DNA from: a bacterium
GTDB lineage: Bacteria > Latescibacterota > UBA2968 > UBA8231
Direction: 5' to 3'
Assembly: GCA_027593305.1 (NCBI GenBank)
Contig: JAQCJA010000300.1
Location: 1-6,135, forward strand
DNA length: 6,135 bases
Numbering within the stretch: the first letter of the stretch is position 1; each line of letters begins with the position of its first letter. Of the stretch, positions 4,342 through 6,135 are shown in pieces. Position numbers and translations under genes: made by a program. Under the pieces are notes generated by a model. It was not told where the DNA came from. It was given only the letters and a program-made list of their open reading frames with translations, and ran no database searches.

Positions 4342-6135
4342 ATGATTCATCTTCGTACTTTGCCGCCTTTGCGCGGCCTGCTCTGCCTGTGCGTGGCTCT
4401 GGCATTCCCGTTGGCGACGTGGGCACAGGATCCGACGCTGCTCATCGTGAGCCAGGAAGAGGACGACGGTTTCTTCACGACGATCGCCGCTGCCCTCGAC
4501 GAGATCCCGCGCAACATGGACGGGCCCTACGTCATCGAGATCCGCGACAACGAGACCTACGAGGAGACAGTGGAAGTCAGTGTGCGGTCGTCGGCGTCAG
4601 CGACGCTGACGATTCGTGCCGGCAGCGGTCACACCCCGGGCATCGTGTCGAAGAAGGACAAGAAGGCAGCCCTTACCATCTCCTCGCCCTTCGTCACGAT
4701 CGACGGCCTGATCCTGCGAGGACGCAGCCGTGGTGCCGCTCTGCACATCGACTGGGCCGATGATGTGACCGTGCGCAACTGTGAGATCCGTGACGCCGAA
4801 GAACGCGATACACCGGGCCTGTACATCCAGGGGGCACAACGGGCACTGATCACGGATAACACGATCCACAACAACGATGTCGGCATTGTTGTGTATGACG
4901 CGGAAGACGGCGGCAACATCATCCGTAACAACCGGATCTTCGACAACTCCGAACGCGGCATCTGGATCCATAGGGGCACAGCAAACACCGCCGTCATCAA
5001 CAACACCCTCTATCACAATAAAGTGGAGCTGGAACTCGGCGATGACAGTGGCCGGGGTGCGGACCCGGGAACGGGGAATGTCATTCGCAACAACATCGTT
5101 GTTGCCCGCGGCAATGACGGATTCTGCATCGTGGCCAACCTGCACGATGAGGATCTGCCATCGGGCACGGTCTTCGACTACAACCTGTATCATGCCGAAG
5201 ATGGCGGCACCAGTATTGCCGAATTCGACGGTGAATCGCTGCAAGCGCTGGGTGACTGGCAGGCTCAGACAGGGGTTGATGCGCACAGTCTGGAGACGGA
5301 CCCATTGCTGGTCTCGCCGACTGCGGACCTGCATCCCCAGTCAACGACGGGCAGCTACCATGATGGCAACTGGACGGCGGACACCGAACACAGCCAAGCC
5401 ATCGATGCAGGAGACCCCAACGACGCTTTTGCCGGCGAGACCGATCCCAACGGTGGTCGGATCAATATGGGCGCCTGGGGCAACACACCGCAGGCGTCGC
5501 GCACGGTCGCAGTGGTTGCTCCCGTGCCTGCGGGAGCCTTCGCCTCCGCCGGGCAGGGCACGGACGGTACCGGTGCCGTAGCTGTGTTCATCGAGGTCAA
5601 TCATTCGGCTGGCGGCGATAGGCAGGCACGGATCGAATGGAGTGCTGCCCAGAACGGCACCTACCAACAGGCGACACTCGCCGGACCGGTTGCTGCAGAC
5701 CATGACGACAGCGGCGGCCCGCCAGGGCTGGACAATGGCGCCGGCTACCAGCTGGGTGCCGGGGTCGACACGAAGATTGTTACGTCTGCCGGCAGCAATA
5801 CCGTGTCCTTCATCTGGGCGCCGGCGACGGATGTGCCGACGGCGAACGGTGTCTACTGGCTGCGCCTGACGGTGAACGATGGCGCCTCCGACCAGGGCAC
5901 GCCGGCAGTGCAGCAGGTCACCCTCGACAACGTAGCGCCAGCGGGCCCCACCGACCTTGCCGTCACCGACTTTGACGGCTCGTCCCTCACCTTCACCTGG
6001 ACAGCTGCAACAGAGACCAACTTTGCCGGCTACAACCTGTGGTATGGGACCAACCCGGGCGACGTTGAGGGGCGCAGCGGCAGTGCTGCCGCCTGGATAG
6101 CCACAAACGATGCGGCATTGGCGGCCGTGTCGACG
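4342..6135 (+). CDS. Secreted right-handed beta-helix protein with Ig-like/FN3-like modules (3' partial)
   Basis: Continuous frame of 598 codons, still open at the window edge. The ATG follows a purine-rich CGGTGAGG (4331-4338), 89 bases after folD. Residues 1-28 form a signal peptide: basic start, hydrophobic core LLCLCVALAFPLA, and probable cleavage in ATWA|QD. Residues ~40-285 carry repeated beta-helix coils with an asparagine ladder: VTIDGLIL (118), VTVRNCEI (142), ALITDNTI (168), GNIIRNNRI (191), TAVINNTL (216), GNVIRNNIV (245). This pattern is typical of pectate-lyase-like/NosD-like PbH1 proteins. Residues ~318-385 end the helix domain with DPLL, AIDAGDP and NGGRINMGAWGNT, a known C-terminal pattern of such surface proteins. 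Residues ~386-530 look like an Ig-like module (GVYWLRLTVNDG), and ~531 onward like fibronectin type III (FTWTAATETNFAGYNLWYGT). Carbohydrate binding, depolymerisation or a surface/adhesive role are all possible; no catalytic residue can be named. Any anchor or sorting domain lies beyond the window. Confidence 0.88.
   Translation, partial: MIHLRTLPPLRGLLCLCVALAFPLATWAQDPTLLIVSQEEDDGFFTTIAAALDEIPRNMDGPYVIEIRDNETYEETVEVSVRSSASATLTIRAGSGHTPGIVSKKDKKAALTISSPFVTIDGLILRGRSRGAALHIDWADDVTVRNCEIRDAEERDTPGLYIQGAQRALITDNTIHNNDVGIVVYDAEDGGNIIRNNRIFDNSERGIWIHRGTANTAVINNTLYHNKVELELGDDSGRGADPGTGNVIRNNIVVARGNDGFCIVANLHDEDLPSGTVFDYNLYHAEDGGTSIAEFDGESLQALGDWQAQTGVDAHSLETDPLLVSPTADLHPQSTTGSYHDGNWTADTEHSQAIDAGDPNDAFAGETDPNGGRINMGAWGNTPQASRTVAVVAPVPAGAFASAGQGTDGTGAVAVFIEVNHSAGGDRQARIEWSAAQNGTYQQATLAGPVAADHDDSGGPPGLDNGAGYQLGAGVDTKIVTSAGSNTVSFIWAPATDVPTANGVYWLRLTVNDGASDQGTPAVQQVTLDNVAPAGPTDLAVTDFDGSSLTFTWTAATETNFAGYNLWYGTNPGDVEGRSGSAAAWIATNDAALAAVST

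Noticed and set aside
5087..5105. Perfect 8-bp inverted repeat GCAACAAC-ATC-GTTGTTGC
   Set aside because: It is explained by the coding of N-N-I-V-V in a beta-helix coil. A similar dyad (4867-4893) occurs at the equivalent N-N...V-V place in another coil, so protein repeats account for it.
4597..5334. Long open frame antisense to the beta-helix gene (245 codons)
   Set aside because: The sense strand has a signal peptide and regular coil repeats; the antisense product has a Val/Ile/Asp-rich composition that simply mirrors the sense repeats.

Overview
The window is a high-GC bacterial chromosomal segment made mostly of housekeeping genes, with one large secreted protein at the right edge. No plasmid, phage, transposon or CRISPR hallmark is visible. 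The lineage cannot be fixed from this sequence alone. FolD and a single-chain class II seryl-tRNA synthetase indicate Bacteria. The SerRS active-site style (GSSE, like the GTSE of actinobacterial or spirochaete-type enzymes) and the beta-helix protein with an AIDAGDP...NGGRINMGAWGNT signature recall little-studied groups such as the PVC bacteria or candidate phyla. That is an impression, not an assignment.

Layout. (1) Positions 2-931, + strand: the C-terminal part of an HD-domain protein, cut by the left edge, with a divergent HD-GYP-like metal site. (2) Positions 932-1143: an AT-richer gap between convergent genes. It holds a strong intrinsic terminator acting on the minus strand, a tRNA T-loop-like decamer and two inverted repeats. 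(3) Positions 1144-1887, - strand: a HAD-superfamily phosphatase of the beta-phosphoglucomutase/YieH type. (4) Positions 1888-1958: a short divergent intergenic region with two related GATGG...CCATC dyads. (5) Positions 1959-3365, + strand: serS. (6) Positions 3362-4252, + strand: folD, overlapping serS by four bases and so almost certainly translationally coupled to it. (7) Positions 4253-4341: a gap with no clear terminator. (8) Positions 4342-6135, + strand: an exported right-handed parallel beta-helix protein followed by Ig-like and fibronectin type III-like modules, still open at the right edge. It is the longest gene here.

How the genes relate. serS and folD form a small translation/one-carbon operon. 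SerRS charges serine onto tRNA, and serine is also the main donor of one-carbon units that FolD interconverts; this functional link is general knowledge and is not shown by the sequence. The HAD phosphatase and the HD protein are transcribed towards each other and separated by the terminator. The secreted protein may be read through from folD or have its own promoter.

I see no complete new multi-gene system. The points most worth a second look are the unusual SerRS and FolD active-site residues, the structured minus-strand gap at 961-1143, the paired dyads upstream of serS, and the degenerate HD-GYP-like site.
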